This document shows positions 54,816-64,000 of a stretch of 64,000 bases of DNA, in pieces. The notes under the pieces were generated by a model, which saw only the letters and a program-made list of their open reading frames with translations, ran no database searches and was not told the origin of the DNA. The position numbers and the translations under genes were made by a program. The number at the start of each line of letters is the position of its first letter. Position 1 is the stretch's first letter. Source of the stretch: Methylobacterium goesingense (lineage in GTDB: Bacteria; Pseudomonadota; Alphaproteobacteria; Rhizobiales; Beijerinckiaceae). The stretch spans positions 1 to 64,000 of the forward strand of contig NZ_BPQL01000011.1 of the NCBI RefSeq assembly GCF_022179225.1. The letters run 5' to 3'.

Positions 54816-57611
54816 TCAGCTCCGCTTTCTGCCGCCGCCACCCTTGTATTTCGGCTTCTGCCCGCCGAGCCCCTGCGTCGAGCGCGCCTTCGGGCGCTCC
54901 TGCCAGACCGGCGCGCCGACGGGTAGTTCACGGTCGGTGCCCGGGCCCATATTGTCCAGCGTCGGCTTGGAGATGCGGCTCCGCTTGGCGCCGAAGCGCC
55001 CGGCCTCCCGCTCCACATCGCCCTGGCGGGCCATCGGGTCGTCCGAGACCAGCAGTTCGGTGGCCTGGAGCCGCTTGAGCTCGTCACGCAGGCGCGCGGC
55101 CTCCTCGAAGTCGAGGTCGGCGGCCGCCGTGCGCATCCGCTTCTCCAGGTCGGCCATGACCGCCTTGAGGTTGTGGCCGATGGTGACGGCGTTCTTGGCG
55201 AGTCCGGTATCGACCTGCACGTGGTCGCGCTCGTAGACGCTGTCGAGGATGTCGGCGATGCCGCGCTTCACGCTCTGGGGCGTGATGCCGTGTTCCTCGT
55301 TGTAGGCGAGCTGTTTGGTGCGCCGGCGCTCGGTCTCCGCCATCGCGCGCTCCATCGAGCCGGTGACCTGATCGGCGTAGAGGATGCAGCGGGCGTCCGC
55401 ATTTCGGGCCGCGCGGCCGATGGTCTGAACCAGCGAGGTCTCCGAGCGCAGGAAGCCCTCCTTGTCGGCGTCCAGGATCGCCACCAGGGCGCATTCCGGA
55501 ATATCGAGGCCCTCGCGGAGCAGGTTAATGCCGATCAGCACGTCGAAGGCGCCGAGCCGGAGATCGCGAATGATCTCGATGCGCTCCAGGGTATCGATGT
55601 CGGAGTGCATGTAGCGCACACGCACCGAGTTCTCGTGCAGGTACTCGGTGAGGTCTTCGGCCATCCGCTTCGTCAGCGTCGTCACGAGCGTCCGGTAGCC
55701 GGCCTGTGCGACCTCACGCACCTCGCCCAACAGGTCGTCCACCTGGGAGCGGGCGGGACGGATCTCGATCACCGGGTCGACGAGGCCGGTGGGGCGGATG
55801 ACCTGCTCGGCGAAGACGCCGCCGGTCTGCTCCATCTCCCACTTCGCCGGCGTGGCCGAGACGTGGATCGATTGCGGGCGCATGGCATCCCATTCCTCGA
55901 ACCGCAGCGGACGGTTGTCGAGGCAGGAGGGCAGGCGGAAACCGTACTCGGCCAGCGTCGCCTTGCGGCGGAAGTCGCCCTTGTACATGCCGCCGATTTG
56001 CGGGACCGTGACGTGGCTCTCGTCGGTGAAGACCAGGGCGTTATCCGGCAGGTACTCGAATAGGGTCGGCGGCGGCTCGCCGGGTTTCCTACCGGTCAGA
56101 TACCGCGAATAATTCTCGATGCCGTTGCAGGCGCCGGTGGCCTCGATCATCTCGATGTCGAAGGTGCAGCGCTGCTCGATGCGCTGCGCCTCGATCAGGC
56201 GGCCCATCTTGGTCAGCTCGTCGACCCGCAGCTTCAGCTCGGTCTTGATACCCTTGATCGCCTGCTGAAGCGTCGGGCGCGGTGTGACGTAGTGTGAGTT
56301 GGCGTAGACCTTCACGAACTTGAGGTCGTTGATCTTCTTGCCGGTGAGCGGATCGAACTCGGTGATCGACTCGATTTCGTCGCCGAACAGGCCGATGCGC
56401 CAGCCGCGATCCTCCAAGTGGGCGGGCCAGAGCTCGATGACGTCTCCGCGTACCCGGAAGGTCCCGCGGGCGAAATCCGACTGAATGCGCTTGTACTGAA
56501 GGGCCACGAGATCAGCGATGAGCTGGCGCTGCTCGATCTTTTCCTCCAGCGAGACCGTAAACGACATCGCCGTGTAGGTCTCCACGGAGCCGATACCGTA
56601 GATGCAGGAAACGGAGGCGACGATGATGACGTCGTCGCGCTCCAGCAGGGCGCGGGTCGCCGAGTGGCGCATCCGGTCGATCTGCTCGTTGATCGAGGAT
56701 TCCTTCTCGATGAAGGTGTCCGAGCGCGGGACGTAGGCCTCGGGCTGATAGTAGTCGTAGTAGGAGACGAAGTACTCCACAGCGTTTTCGGGGAAGAAGC
56801 TTTTGAACTCGCCGTAGAGCTGCGCCGCCAGCGTCTTGTTCGGCGCCAGGATCAGGGCCGGACGCTGCGTCTCGGCGATGATCTTGGCCATGGTGAAGGT
56901 CTTGCCGGAGCCGGTGACACCCAGCAGAACCTGATCGCGCTCGGCCTTTCTCACACCGTCCACCAGTTCGGCGATGGCGCGGGGCTGGTCGCCGGCCGGT
57001 TCGAACTCGGATTTCAGGGTGAAGGCGAGACCGCCCTCGGACTTCTTCGGCCGGTCGGGGCGATGGGGCGTCCAGGTCTTGCCGTCCCGGAAGAGTGGAT
57101 TGCCCTCGGTGAGCAGGCGTGAGAGCGCATCCACCGTGGCGGAGACGCCGTCGCTGGCGAGCGAAGTGTCATCTTCGTCCAGCGCGGCCGGCGCTATCCC
57201 TTCCGGCAGCGGGCCATCCTCGGGCGGGGTGATGCCGAGGGCCTGGGCTAGGCGCGGGTCGACATCGGCGGCCTCGGCGTGCATGAACGCCGCCTGCGGA
57301 GCCTCGGCCATTCCCGTCGGCGCTGCCTTCCGGCCACGGCCCGGCGGCTTCCCGGCCGGCCGCGGCGGGGCTGGCTCCGGCAGCGGCGGCAGGCGGTTTC
57401 GGTTCAGCGCAGGGCTGAGCAGGGCGGCCAGGTGCTCGTCGAGTGGCTGCAACTCCGGCTTCGAGGCCTTCGGGTTCGACGTTCTTGCGCCTGAGGCCTT
57501 GGCGTTTGGGACTTTGGCACTGGAGGCCTGGGCATCGGAGGCTCGGGCGCCGGATGGTCTGGCGCGCGAATTCGTCTCGGATGCGTCGCGGGGCTTCTTC
57601 GGAGTCGGCAT
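54816..57611 (-). CDS. uvrB: Excinuclease ABC subunit B
   Basis: The damage-verifying helicase-like subunit of nucleotide excision repair. The conserved body starts near residue 196 ([20 protein letters not shown]) with Walker [21 protein letters not shown], the beta-hairpin region [20 protein letters not shown], later helicase motifs ([33 protein letters not shown]) and the UvrC-binding UVR motif near [20 protein letters not shown]. The total of 931 residues exceeds the usual 670-760 because of a 195-residue N-terminal extension rich in Lys/Ala/Pro. The ATG at 57611 is the likely start; the frame remains open to 58115 over the divergent gene. Confidence 0.96.
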   Translation of the reverse strand: MPTPKKPRDASETNSRARPSGARASDAQASSAKVPNAKASGARTSNPKASKPELQPLDEHLAALLSPALNRNRLPPLPEPAPPRPAGKPPGRGRKAAPTGMAEAPQAAFMHAEAADVDPRLAQALGITPPEDGPLPEGIAPAALDEDDTSLASDGVSATVDALSRLLTEGNPLFRDGKTWTPHRPDRPKKSEGGLAFTLKSEFEPAGDQPRAIAELVDGVRKAERDQVLLGVTGSGKTFTMAKIIAETQRPALILAPNKTLAAQLYGEFKSFFPENAVEYFVSYYDYYQPEAYVPRSDTFIEKESSINEQIDRMRHSATRALLERDDVIIVASVSCIYGIGSVETYTAMSFTVSLEEKIEQRQLIADLVALQYKRIQSDFARGTFRVRGDVIELWPAHLEDRGWRIGLFGDEIESITEFDPLTGKKINDLKFVKVYANSHYVTPRPTLQQAIKGIKTELKLRVDELTKMGRLIEAQRIEQRCTFDIEMIEATGACNGIENYSRYLTGRKPGEPPPTLFEYLPDNALVFTDESHVTVPQIGGMYKGDFRRKATLAEYGFRLPSCLDNRPLRFEEWDAMRPQSIHVSATPAKWEMEQTGGVFAEQVIRPTGLVDPVIEIRPARSQVDDLLGEVREVAQAGYRTLVTTLTKRMAEDLTEYLHENSVRVRYMHSDIDTLERIEIIRDLRLGAFDVLIGINLLREGLDIPECALVAILDADKEGFLRSETSLVQTIGRAARNADARCILYADQVTGSMERAMAETERRRTKQLAYNEEHGITPQSVKRGIADILDSVYERDHVQVDTGLAKNAVTIGHNLKAVMADLEKRMRTAAADLDFEEAARLRDELKRLQATELLVSDDPMARQGDVEREAGRFGAKRSRISKPTLDNMGPGTDRELPVGAPVWQERPKARSTQGLGGQKPKYKGGGGRKRS

Positions 57612-57771
57612 GGTGCAAGTATGGTTCCTGGCCTCCGCTTGGAAAAGGGCCCGGAGCGGCAAGATCTGGTCGCGGTTCCAGTCCGCCCCGGCGGACGGGC
57701 GGGCACGGGGCGATTTAGCGCGCCTCCTCCCGACGCCTCCGGTGCTGGGGCTGGCCACGCAACCGGGCGCG

Positions 57772-59301
57772 ATGTTGATCCTGTGCGATCGGATCGACCC
57801 CGACCTGCTGAACTTCCAGGCCCATTTCGTCCACACCGCGATCTGCCTCGTGACCGGAAATCCCGCTCTGGCGGACGCGGCACCACCGGGGATCACAGTC
57901 GCCTGCGGTGACATCGGCGACCGACGCTGGCTGCGGTCTCTCGCTGCGTTCCACGGCCCGAATCTCATCATCGACCAGCGTCGCCGTGGCGCGCTCGCCC
58001 AGGCCTGGGCGCTCACGGTGCTGCACGGCGCACTCGCACGAGGTGGCGTGTACGCCGTGCGTGCCAGGGCCTTTCCGGGGGAACGCCGCGCCGGTCCCAC
58101 GCCCCTGAACCCCATCCTCGAACGCCGATTCGCGACGGCCGGGCTCCTGCCCGCCGAGGACGACCCGAACCAGCGCCGCGCGGGCTACCGGCTGTTCGTC
58201 AAAACTGCTTCGGGGCCGACGCCGATCCGCGTCAGGCCGGCGGCCGAGATCCCCGCGCCACCGGCCGTGACGATCGCGGCCCCGACCTATCGGCGCCCGC
58301 TCGCCGAGATCGTCGATGCGCCCTCCTGGATCGACGAGACGGTGGCGCACTATGCCGGGCTCGAGGTCACGCCGCCCGAGGCGCGGGTCTATCGCTACCG
58401 CGACGCCGTCGTGTTCGGGTACGGAATCGTCCAGATCGGCGACGCCATCGTCGACGAGAGCCTGATCAATCGCGACCGAACCGACTTCCTGGGGGCCCTG
58501 TCCCTGCAGGCGGACGGAACCGGGCAGGTCCATCACACCCTGCCGGGCCCGCGCCGGATCGCCGGGCGCACAGTGCACCTGTGGCAGATGTGGGGTGAGA
58601 ATTACGGGCACTGGCTCATCGAATGCCTGCCCCGGCTTCACATCGCCCAGCGCGCCGGGCTCCTCGACGGGGCCAATGTCACCGTTCAGGCCTCGATCGC
58701 CATGGAGCCGATCTACCGGCAATCCCTGGCCGTCCTGGGCATCGGCCCGGAGAGGATCGTCCGGCTCAACCACCGGGAAGTCGTCTTCGAGGAACTGGTC
58801 TACCCGACCCCGGTCACCCGGCAGCCCTTCGTCAAGTCGCCCCTGGTGATCGACGCGGCCTTCGACCTGCGCGATCGGATCGGACCACCGCCGGTGCCGC
58901 TCTCCGAACGGATATATGTCAGCCGCAACCGGACCGGCCGGCGCCGCCTCGCCAACGAGGACGCCGTGATCGCCCTCCTGCGCGAGCGCGGCTACCGCGT
59001 GGTGCATCCCGAGACGGAGAGCTTCGCGCGGCAGGTCCAGATCTTCGCGGCCGCGCGCCTCGTCGTCGGCAGCATGGGCGCGGCTCTGAGCAACCTCGCC
59101 TTCGCGCCCCAGGGCGTCCGCTGCCTGATGCTCACGAACCGGGACATGCTGGACGACTTCTTCCTCGACCTCGTCGGGCTCAAGGAGGGCACCTACGTCT
59201 CCCTGCACGGCACCAGCCTGTCGCCCGACCAGGGTATGCATTCCGATTACACTATCGCGATCGATACGCTCCGCGTGGTCCTCGACCGCCACGGCCTCTG
59301 A
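57772..59301 (+). CDS. GT61-family glycosyltransferase with methyltransferase-like N-terminus
   Basis: A 509-residue protein in two parts. Residues about 1-110 resemble the second half of a CmcI/TylF-type SAM methyltransferase: [20 protein letters not shown] followed by [15 protein letters not shown] and [13 protein letters not shown], although the usual IDDGSH is altered. Residues about 190-505 match DUF563/GT61: [20 protein letters not shown] and [22 protein letters not shown]61 enzymes add sugars such as xylose or N-acetylglucosamine to surface glycans. The start is uncertain; in-frame GTG at 57742 and ATG at 57610 also exist, the latter overlapping the uvrB start. It is alone and divergent from uvrB. 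Confidence 0.82.
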   Translation: MLILCDRIDPDLLNFQAHFVHTAICLVTGNPALADAAPPGITVACGDIGDRRWLRSLAAFHGPNLIIDQRRRGALAQAWALTVLHGALARGGVYAVRARAFPGERRAGPTPLNPILERRFATAGLLPAEDDPNQRRAGYRLFVKTASGPTPIRVRPAAEIPAPPAVTIAAPTYRRPLAEIVDAPSWIDETVAHYAGLEVTPPEARVYRYRDAVVFGYGIVQIGDAIVDESLINRDRTDFLGALSLQADGTGQVHHTLPGPRRIAGRTVHLWQMWGENYGHWLIECLPRLHIAQRAGLLDGANVTVQASIAMEPIYRQSLAVLGIGPERIVRLNHREVVFEELVYPTPVTRQPFVKSPLVIDAAFDLRDRIGPPPVPLSERIYVSRNRTGRRRLANEDAVIALLRERGYRVVHPETESFARQVQIFAAARLVVGSMGAALSNLAFAPQGVRCLMLTNRDMLDDFFLDLVGLKEGTYVSLHGTSLSPDQGMHSDYTIAIDTLRVVLDRHGL

Positions 59302-59401
59302 GGCTGAGGCCGGCAGCAATTCCTCGACTCTCGGCCGGATAGCCATAGATCTGGCTCGGCGCCCGAGACTTGGGGCACCCAGAACAGCAGCGGACATCCC
59401 G

Positions 59402-59938
59402 ATGGACACCGACGCCCCGCAGAAGCCGGAACTCGACGCCGAAACCCTGGCCTTCGCCGGCCGGGTCTTTCAATTCGCCCGCATGGGCCACGCGGCGGAA
59501 CTGGCCGACCTGTTCGCGCAGGGTCTCCCGGCCAATCTCTGCAACGACAAGGGCGACAGCCTGCTGATGCTCGCGGCCTATAACGGGCAGGGCGAGACCG
59601 CGCGCGTGATCCTGGAGAATGGCGGCGACCCGGAGCTCGCGAATGGGCGTGGCCAGACGCCGCTCGCCGGCGCGGCCTTCAAGGGTGACCTCGACATGGC
59701 GGCGCTCCTCCTGACCCACGGGGCGCAGGTGGATGGCACGGGCAGCGGCACGCGCACGGCCCTGATGACGGCGGCGATGTTCAACCGCACCGACATGGTG
59801 GCCCTGCTGCTGGCGCACGGAGCCGATCCCGACCTTCGCGACGGCGCCGGCCTCACCGCCGCCGAGATGGCGCAGTCGATGGGGGCCGCCGACACGCCCC
59901 TGCAACTGGCCACGGCAAAGCGATCGTCCGCCGTCTGA
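59402..59938 (+). CDS. Ankyrin-repeat protein
   Basis: A 178-residue soluble protein made of about four ankyrin repeats: GDSLLMLAAYNGQGETARVI, GQTPLAGAAFKGDLDMAALL, TALMTAAMFNRTDMVALLLA and the preceding GHAAELADLFAQG. No signal peptide is present. Such stand-alone proteins mediate protein contacts; a bacterial partner is often catalase or another stress enzyme, none of which is adjacent. It lies between the GT61 gene and the quinoprotein gene with about 60-100 bases either side. Confidence 0.88.
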   Translation: MDTDAPQKPELDAETLAFAGRVFQFARMGHAAELADLFAQGLPANLCNDKGDSLLMLAAYNGQGETARVILENGGDPELANGRGQTPLAGAAFKGDLDMAALLLTHGAQVDGTGSGTRTALMTAAMFNRTDMVALLLAHGADPDLRDGAGLTAAEMAQSMGAADTPLQLATAKRSSAV

Positions 59939-59996
59939 ATCACCGCGGGTTGACGGTACGCGCGATCACTGCGCGGCCATGCGAGGAAACACACCG

Positions 59997-61760
59997 ATGC
60001 GCATCAGACATGCCGCCGCCGTTGCTGCCCTCCTCGCCGGTGCCCCTTCGGGGCCAGTCCGGGCGGAGGATTGGCCGATGTTCGGGCGCGACCACACCAA
60101 CCAGCACTTCTCGCCCCTGACGCAGATCGACCGATCCACCGTGAAGGGCCTGCGCCCGGCCTGGATCTTCCAGACCGGAATCACCGGCTACTTCCAGGTG
60201 GAGCCGGTGGTGGTCGGTACCACCCTGTACGTCTCGACCACCCAGAACCACGTGGCGGCCCTCGACGCACGCAGCGGCCGGGTTCTCTGGACCTACGTGC
60301 ACAAGGCCCGGACGGAGAAGATCTTCGGGCCGCCTTCGAATCGGGGCGTCGCGGTCTCGGACGGAAAGGTCTTCGAGGCGACCATGGACGGCCGGGTGAT
60401 CGCCCTCGACGCCGCCACGGGCAAGGTGCTGTGGGACCATGAGGCCGTGCGCCCGGAGGAGGGCGAGTCGGAGACCGCCTCGGCCCTGGCCGACACCCTC
60501 GGGGCCAACGGTGTACAGGGCTCGAGCCGGCTCGGATTCAAGATGCCGCCGCTCGTCGCCGACGGCCTCGTCATCGTGGGCGTGGCGGGAGCGGGTTACG
60601 GCCTTCACGTGGAGGACGCCAAGGGCGGCCTCGACGGCGGCGCCGTCGTCGGCATCGAGGGCGGTTACGGCCGACGCGGCTGGCTCGCCGCCTACGACGC
60701 GGCCACGGGCGCCGAGCGCTGGCGCTGGTACGTCACCAAAGCGGATGGCTGGGAGGGCGCGTTCTCCGCGACCACACCGGATGGCGTCGCGCTCCACCGC
60801 GACATCGCCGCCGAGAAGGCCGCCGCACCCGCCCATCGCGAGGCCTGGCGGGTCGGCGGCGGCTCGCTCTGGATGACGCCGGCTTACGACCGGGATCTCG
60901 GGCTGATCTATGTCGGCACCGGCAATCCCGCGCCCCAGAATTTCGGTCTCTCGCGGCCGGGCGACAACCTCTACACGATGAGCCTCGTCGCCCTCGACGT
61001 CCGGACCGGGCAATTGCGCTGGTACTACCAGCAGGTCCCCCACGACGAGTGGGGCTACGACGTGGCGAGCCCGCCCTTCCTTCTCGATCAGCCGACGCCG
61101 AAGGGGTCCGTGAAGGCCGTGGCGCAGGGCTCGAAGACCGGCTGGATCTACGTGCACGATCGGGCGACGGGCGAACTTCTGGCCCGGTCCGAACCCCTGA
61201 TCACGCAGAAGAACCTCTACGCGCCGCCGACCGAGTCCGGCACCGTTGTGAGTCCCGGCCCCCTCGGTGCGATCTCCTGGCATCCGGTGGCGTACGACGC
61301 GCGGAGCGGCTCGGCCTTCGCCCAGGTTCGCCACGGAGCGACGACCTACGTGGTGAAGACCGTGCCGGCGACATCCGAGCGCCCGGCCATCCGCTACACC
61401 GAGACGACCGAGGCGAAGGGCGAGCCCAGCTTCAGCACCCTGACGGCGGTGGATCTGGCCCGCGGCGGCGCGATCAAGTGGTCGGTGCGGGGCGGGAGCC
61501 GGCTTTCCGGCGGGACGCTGGCCACGGCAGGCGGCCTGGTCTTCTCCGGCGAGGAGGACGGCCATCTCGATGCCCACGATGCCGAGAGCGGCGCAGTCCT
61601 GTGGCGCTTCCAGTGCGGGGCCGGCATCGGCGGCCCGCCGATCACCTATTCCCTCGACGGCCGACAGTATGTGGCGGTCGCGGCCGGCGGCGCTTCGTTC
61701 ACCAAAGGATCTGGTTTCGGCACGGGCGATGCCCTCGTCGTATTCGCCCTGCCGGATTGA
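59997..61760 (+). CDS. PQQ-type quinoprotein dehydrogenase-like protein
   Basis: A 587-residue periplasmic beta-propeller of the quinoprotein alcohol dehydrogenase family. A signal peptide (AAAVAALLAGAPSGPVRAED) is followed by DWPMFGRDHTNQHFSPLTQI and repeated LDAxxGxxxW blades. The family segments GTGNPAPQN (308-316), RPGDNLYTMSLVALD (320-334; candidate catalytic Asp323) and PHDEWGYD (348-355) are clear. There is no vicinal Cys-Cys pair, and the position that in methanol dehydrogenase holds the metal-ligand Glu (E-x-G-x-R-G) reads GGYGRRG. The ATG at 59997 follows GAGGAAA; an earlier ATG at 59979 has none. No cytochrome or PQQ synthesis gene is adjacent. Substrate is unknown. Confidence 0.85.
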   Translation: MRIRHAAAVAALLAGAPSGPVRAEDWPMFGRDHTNQHFSPLTQIDRSTVKGLRPAWIFQTGITGYFQVEPVVVGTTLYVSTTQNHVAALDARSGRVLWTYVHKARTEKIFGPPSNRGVAVSDGKVFEATMDGRVIALDAATGKVLWDHEAVRPEEGESETASALADTLGANGVQGSSRLGFKMPPLVADGLVIVGVAGAGYGLHVEDAKGGLDGGAVVGIEGGYGRRGWLAAYDAATGAERWRWYVTKADGWEGAFSATTPDGVALHRDIAAEKAAAPAHREAWRVGGGSLWMTPAYDRDLGLIYVGTGNPAPQNFGLSRPGDNLYTMSLVALDVRTGQLRWYYQQVPHDEWGYDVASPPFLLDQPTPKGSVKAVAQGSKTGWIYVHDRATGELLARSEPLITQKNLYAPPTESGTVVSPGPLGAISWHPVAYDARSGSAFAQVRHGATTYVVKTVPATSERPAIRYTETTEAKGEPSFSTLTAVDLARGGAIKWSVRGGSRLSGGTLATAGGLVFSGEEDGHLDAHDAESGAVLWRFQCGAGIGGPPITYSLDGRQYVAVAAGGASFTKGSGFGTGDALVVFALPD

Positions 61761-61949
61761 GGGCAGGGCAGCGGTACTCCGGCGTCGGGGTGGTATGGCA
61801 TGGTCCTGATGGATCGCGCACCGCGCGTCTCGGAAGGCAAAAGCGCAAGCAGAGCCAGTACTAGTATAAATAGATCACCTTCGGCGGAAGGAGCGATCAA
61901 TATTTCAGAAAGAAACAAATGTTAGGTTCTGGCGCTCGTGAGGTCGCTC

Positions 61950-63629
61950 ATGTCCAGCCAGAAAATTCATCCCGACCTCATGTATCGCCTCTTGGTTCAA
62001 GGCGTGAATGACTATGCGATCTATCTTTTGGACAAAGATGGCATCGTCTTGAACTGGAACACAGGGGCCGAACGCGCGAAGGGATACATCGCGAACGAGA
62101 TAATCGGCCGGAACTATGAGTGCTTTTACTCTCCCGAAGACCGGGCCAGCGGCGTTCCCCAGCGCAACCTCGAATTGACGCTGCAACGAGGGCACTATGC
62201 GACGCAGGGTTGGCGATATCGCAAGGACGGGACGGCATTCTGGGCCAGCGTGGCGCTCGACGCCATCTACGACGACGGCGTATTCCTTGGTTTCGCAAAG
62301 GTCACACGCGATCTGACGGAGCAGCGCGCCAGCGCCAAACGTCTCGAATACCAAGCACTCCATGATACGCTGACGGATCTGCCGAACCGCGCAGCGCTGA
62401 CGGCCCGGCTGGAGCGGGAACTCCCCAAGGTCATCTACGGGTCTCGCATCGCCCTGCATTACATCGATCTCGATCGCTTCAAACCGGTGAATGATTCGTT
62501 CGGTCACCACGTCGGCGATGAGGTGCTGCGGGAGGTGGCGCGGCGGCTGATGGCGTTGGCGGGATCCACCCACCACGTCAGTCGGATCGGCGGCGACGAG
62601 TTCGCACTGCTGCAACTCGGATCACCCAGCCCGGACTGCGTCACCGCGATGGCGGGTGACATCATCGCCGTGCTCAACGAGGCATTCCAGTTCGGCGACA
62701 ACACCGTGAACATCGGAGCCAGTGTCGGTGTCGCAACGGCGCCCAACGACGGCGTTCGCCTTGCGATCCTGCTGCGCAACGCGGATTTGGCACTCTACTC
62801 GGCGAAAGCAAGCGGGCGGAACCGTGCGTGCTTCTACGCTTCGTCGCTAGGCGAGGCGATGCTGGCGCGCCGCATACTCGAGGAAAATCTGCGCGGTGCC
62901 GTCGAAGCCAAGGACTTCACCCTCGTCTATCAACCCATCGTGAACGGCGCGACCGGATGCCGGATCGGCTTCGAGGCGCTGCTTCGCTGGGTGGACCGGA
63001 CGGGTCGCCAGGTCCCGCCTTCAGACTTCATCCCGATCGCGGAGGAACTGGGCCTGATGGCGGATCTTGGCCGATGGGTTTTGCGGGCGGCCTGCCAGGA
63101 GGCGGTGTCGTGGGCGGACGGCGGAACGATCGCCGTGAACCTGTCGGCAACGCAGTTGAGCGACCCCAATCTGCCGGACATCGTCGGGGATGCGTTGACG
63201 GAGACGGGCCTGTCTCCCGAACGCCTGGAACTGGAGATCACCGAAACGGCGGTCCTCGGCAACCGGGACGTCGCCAGAGGTTTACTGCAGCAGCTTCGCG
63301 AGATCGGTGTCGGGATCGCGCTCGACGATTTCGGAACGGGGTTCTCGTCCTTGTCGCTGGTGCGTGAGCTTCCTCTGACGCGAATCAAGATCGATCGCAG
63401 CTTCGTCGCGGACATCGACGGGACGATGCGCTCGGTCGCCGTCATCAAGGCCGTGGTCGCACTGGCCCAAGGCTACGATCTGGCGCTGACCGGCGAGGGC
63501 ATCGAGACCGAGGAGCAGCGCGATACGCTGCTCGCGCATGGATGCAGCGATCTTCAGGGCTACCTCCTGGGCCGCCCGGCGCCGGCAGCGCACTGGCGGA
63601 CCGAAACGGGCCATTGGTCGTGCCGTTGA
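61950..63629 (+). CDS. PAS-GGDEF-EAL cyclic-di-GMP protein
   Basis: A 559-residue cytoplasmic signalling protein. An N-terminal PAS domain (residues about 10-130, DYAIYLLDKDGIVLNWNTGA) leads into a GGDEF domain with intact RIGGDEFALLQL, and an EAL domain with intact GFEALLRWV, the metal and general-base residues in ELEITETAVL, ALDDFGTGFSSLSLVREL, IKIDRSFV and LTGEGIETEEQR. Both diguanylate cyclase and phosphodiesterase activities are thus possible; in tandem proteins usually one dominates. The ATG at 61950 has GAGG upstream; a GTG at 61938 is alternative. The preceding 180 bases are notably AT-rich for this genome and likely contain the promoter. Confidence 0.92.
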   Translation: MSSQKIHPDLMYRLLVQGVNDYAIYLLDKDGIVLNWNTGAERAKGYIANEIIGRNYECFYSPEDRASGVPQRNLELTLQRGHYATQGWRYRKDGTAFWASVALDAIYDDGVFLGFAKVTRDLTEQRASAKRLEYQALHDTLTDLPNRAALTARLERELPKVIYGSRIALHYIDLDRFKPVNDSFGHHVGDEVLREVARRLMALAGSTHHVSRIGGDEFALLQLGSPSPDCVTAMAGDIIAVLNEAFQFGDNTVNIGASVGVATAPNDGVRLAILLRNADLALYSAKASGRNRACFYASSLGEAMLARRILEENLRGAVEAKDFTLVYQPIVNGATGCRIGFEALLRWVDRTGRQVPPSDFIPIAEELGLMADLGRWVLRAACQEAVSWADGGTIAVNLSATQLSDPNLPDIVGDALTETGLSPERLELEITETAVLGNRDVARGLLQQLREIGVGIALDDFGTGFSSLSLVRELPLTRIKIDRSFVADIDGTMRSVAVIKAVVALAQGYDLALTGEGIETEEQRDTLLAHGCSDLQGYLLGRPAPAAHWRTETGHWSCR

Positions 63630-63794
63630 AGCGGTGTGCCTGAATGTCCGAGCGACGACCGATATCGGCGTGCGTGCCGCGCGGCGTGGCGCGGTCCGAT
63701 CAACTGTTCGTCGCCCACCGGATGTGACATGAGGACACGGGCGGCGCGCTGCTTGCGTGGGCCGGACCATCGCAACGCGAGATCGCATCCCACC

Positions 63795-64000
63795 ATGACC
63801 ATCGACGCTTCCGAACCGCGCCAGCCCGACGACCGCGGACCGCCGGTTGTGCGCACCATCGCGATGCCGGCCGACACGAACCCGGCAGGCGACATTTTCG
63901 GCGGCTGGCTCATGGGCCAGATGGATCTGGCCGCCGGCAACATCGCCGCCCGCCGCTCGCGTGGGCGCTGCGCCACCATCTCGGTGGAGGCGATGACCTT
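63795..64000 (+). CDS. Acyl-CoA thioesterase, YciA type (partial, cut by window end)
   Basis: The first 68 complete codons of a hotdog-fold thioesterase. The start MTIDASEPRQPDDRGPPVVR is followed by TIAMPADTNPAGDIFGGWLM and GQMDLAAGN, the family catalytic segment with the N-x-x-G-D-I-F-G-G-W pattern of YciA. Such enzymes hydrolyse medium- and long-chain acyl-CoA. The remainder lies beyond the window. It is not co-directed with an obvious pathway gene; the c-di-GMP gene ends 165 bases upstream. Confidence 0.88.
   Translation, partial: MTIDASEPRQPDDRGPPVVRTIAMPADTNPAGDIFGGWLMGQMDLAAGNIAARRSRGRCATISVEAMT

Noticed and set aside
56974-57771. N-terminal extension of the GT61 frame into uvrB
   Set aside because: This part is antisense to uvrB and low in complexity; the conserved region starts after 57772.
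61746-61769. Terminator at the end of the quinoprotein gene
   Set aside because: An 8-base-pair stem (GCCCTGCC/GGCAGGGC) overlaps the stop codon but has no T-run and is too weak to call.

Overview
The window is chromosomal DNA from a high-GC alphaproteobacterium of the order Hyphomicrobiales, most likely Methylobacterium or Methylorubrum. The grounds are the gene content and order (dnaA-dnaN-recF, ubiE-ubiB-coaBC next to mutM, purL-bolA-grxD, hrcA facing rph-rdgB-hemW), a tRNA-His of the alphaproteobacterial type (no G-1, A73), a phasin, a PQQ-type quinoprotein, PdhS/DivJ-like and single-receiver signalling proteins, and a strong G/C bias at third codon positions that opens long antisense frames. 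There are no rRNA genes, IS elements, prophage genes or CRISPR arrays.

Layout. 0.1-5.2 kb: acetyl-CoA synthetase, a small secreted protein and a large PAS histidine kinase, all leftward. 5.3-11.3 kb: phasin, secreted Cys-rich protein, L,D-transpeptidase, two tandem transglutaminase-like proteins, a NepR-like/receiver fusion and a lytic transglycosylase. 11.5-16.4 kb: tRNA-His, a divergent ClC protein, kgtP, and a secreted repeat protein behind a good EcfG-type promoter. 16.4-23.5 kb: hrcA, His-rich secreted protein, rph-rdgB-hemW, a LpoA-like lipoprotein, rsmI-yraN. 23.5-32.4 kb: single-receiver regulator, an OsmF/YehZ-like binding protein with two permeases but no ATPase, a second L,D-transpeptidase with an extensin-like protein, an M3 oligopeptidase, and a coiled-coil membrane protein whose ribosome-binding site lies inside a perfect hairpin.

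32.9-38.6 kb: flavin disulfide oxidoreductase and a purL-bolA-DUF29-grxD operon closed by an intrinsic terminator, then a membrane protein with a hydrolase-like motif. 38.8-45.9 kb: recQ, recF, dnaN, dnaA and rpsT, all leftward; the dnaA upstream region carries a cluster of GANTC (CcrM) sites. 46.1-53.2 kb: ureohydrolase, glutathione transferase, small membrane protein, coaBC-ubiB-ubiE and divergent mutM. 53.6-64 kb: YidB-like protein, secreted protein, uvrB, a GT61 protein with a methyltransferase-like front end, ankyrin protein, PQQ quinoprotein, a PAS-GGDEF-EAL protein, and the start of a YciA-type thioesterase cut by the window edge.

Most of the window is housekeeping: replication initiation and repair (dnaA, dnaN, recF, recQ, uvrB, mutM), RNA processing and ribosome modification (rph, rsmI, rpsT), cofactors (coaBC, ubiE, ubiB) and iron-sulfur biology (bolA, grxD). 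Envelope remodelling (two L,D-transpeptidases, transglycosylase, LpoA-like, extensin-like) and signalling (PdhS-like kinase, two receivers, c-di-GMP protein, NepR-like fusion, EcfG-type promoter) form a second theme. The most unusual items are the NepR-like/receiver fusion, the occluded ribosome-binding site at 31.6 kb, the GANTC cluster upstream of dnaA, the transporter without its ATPase, and several enzymes lacking a textbook catalytic or ligand residue. All family assignments are by eye; no database search was run.
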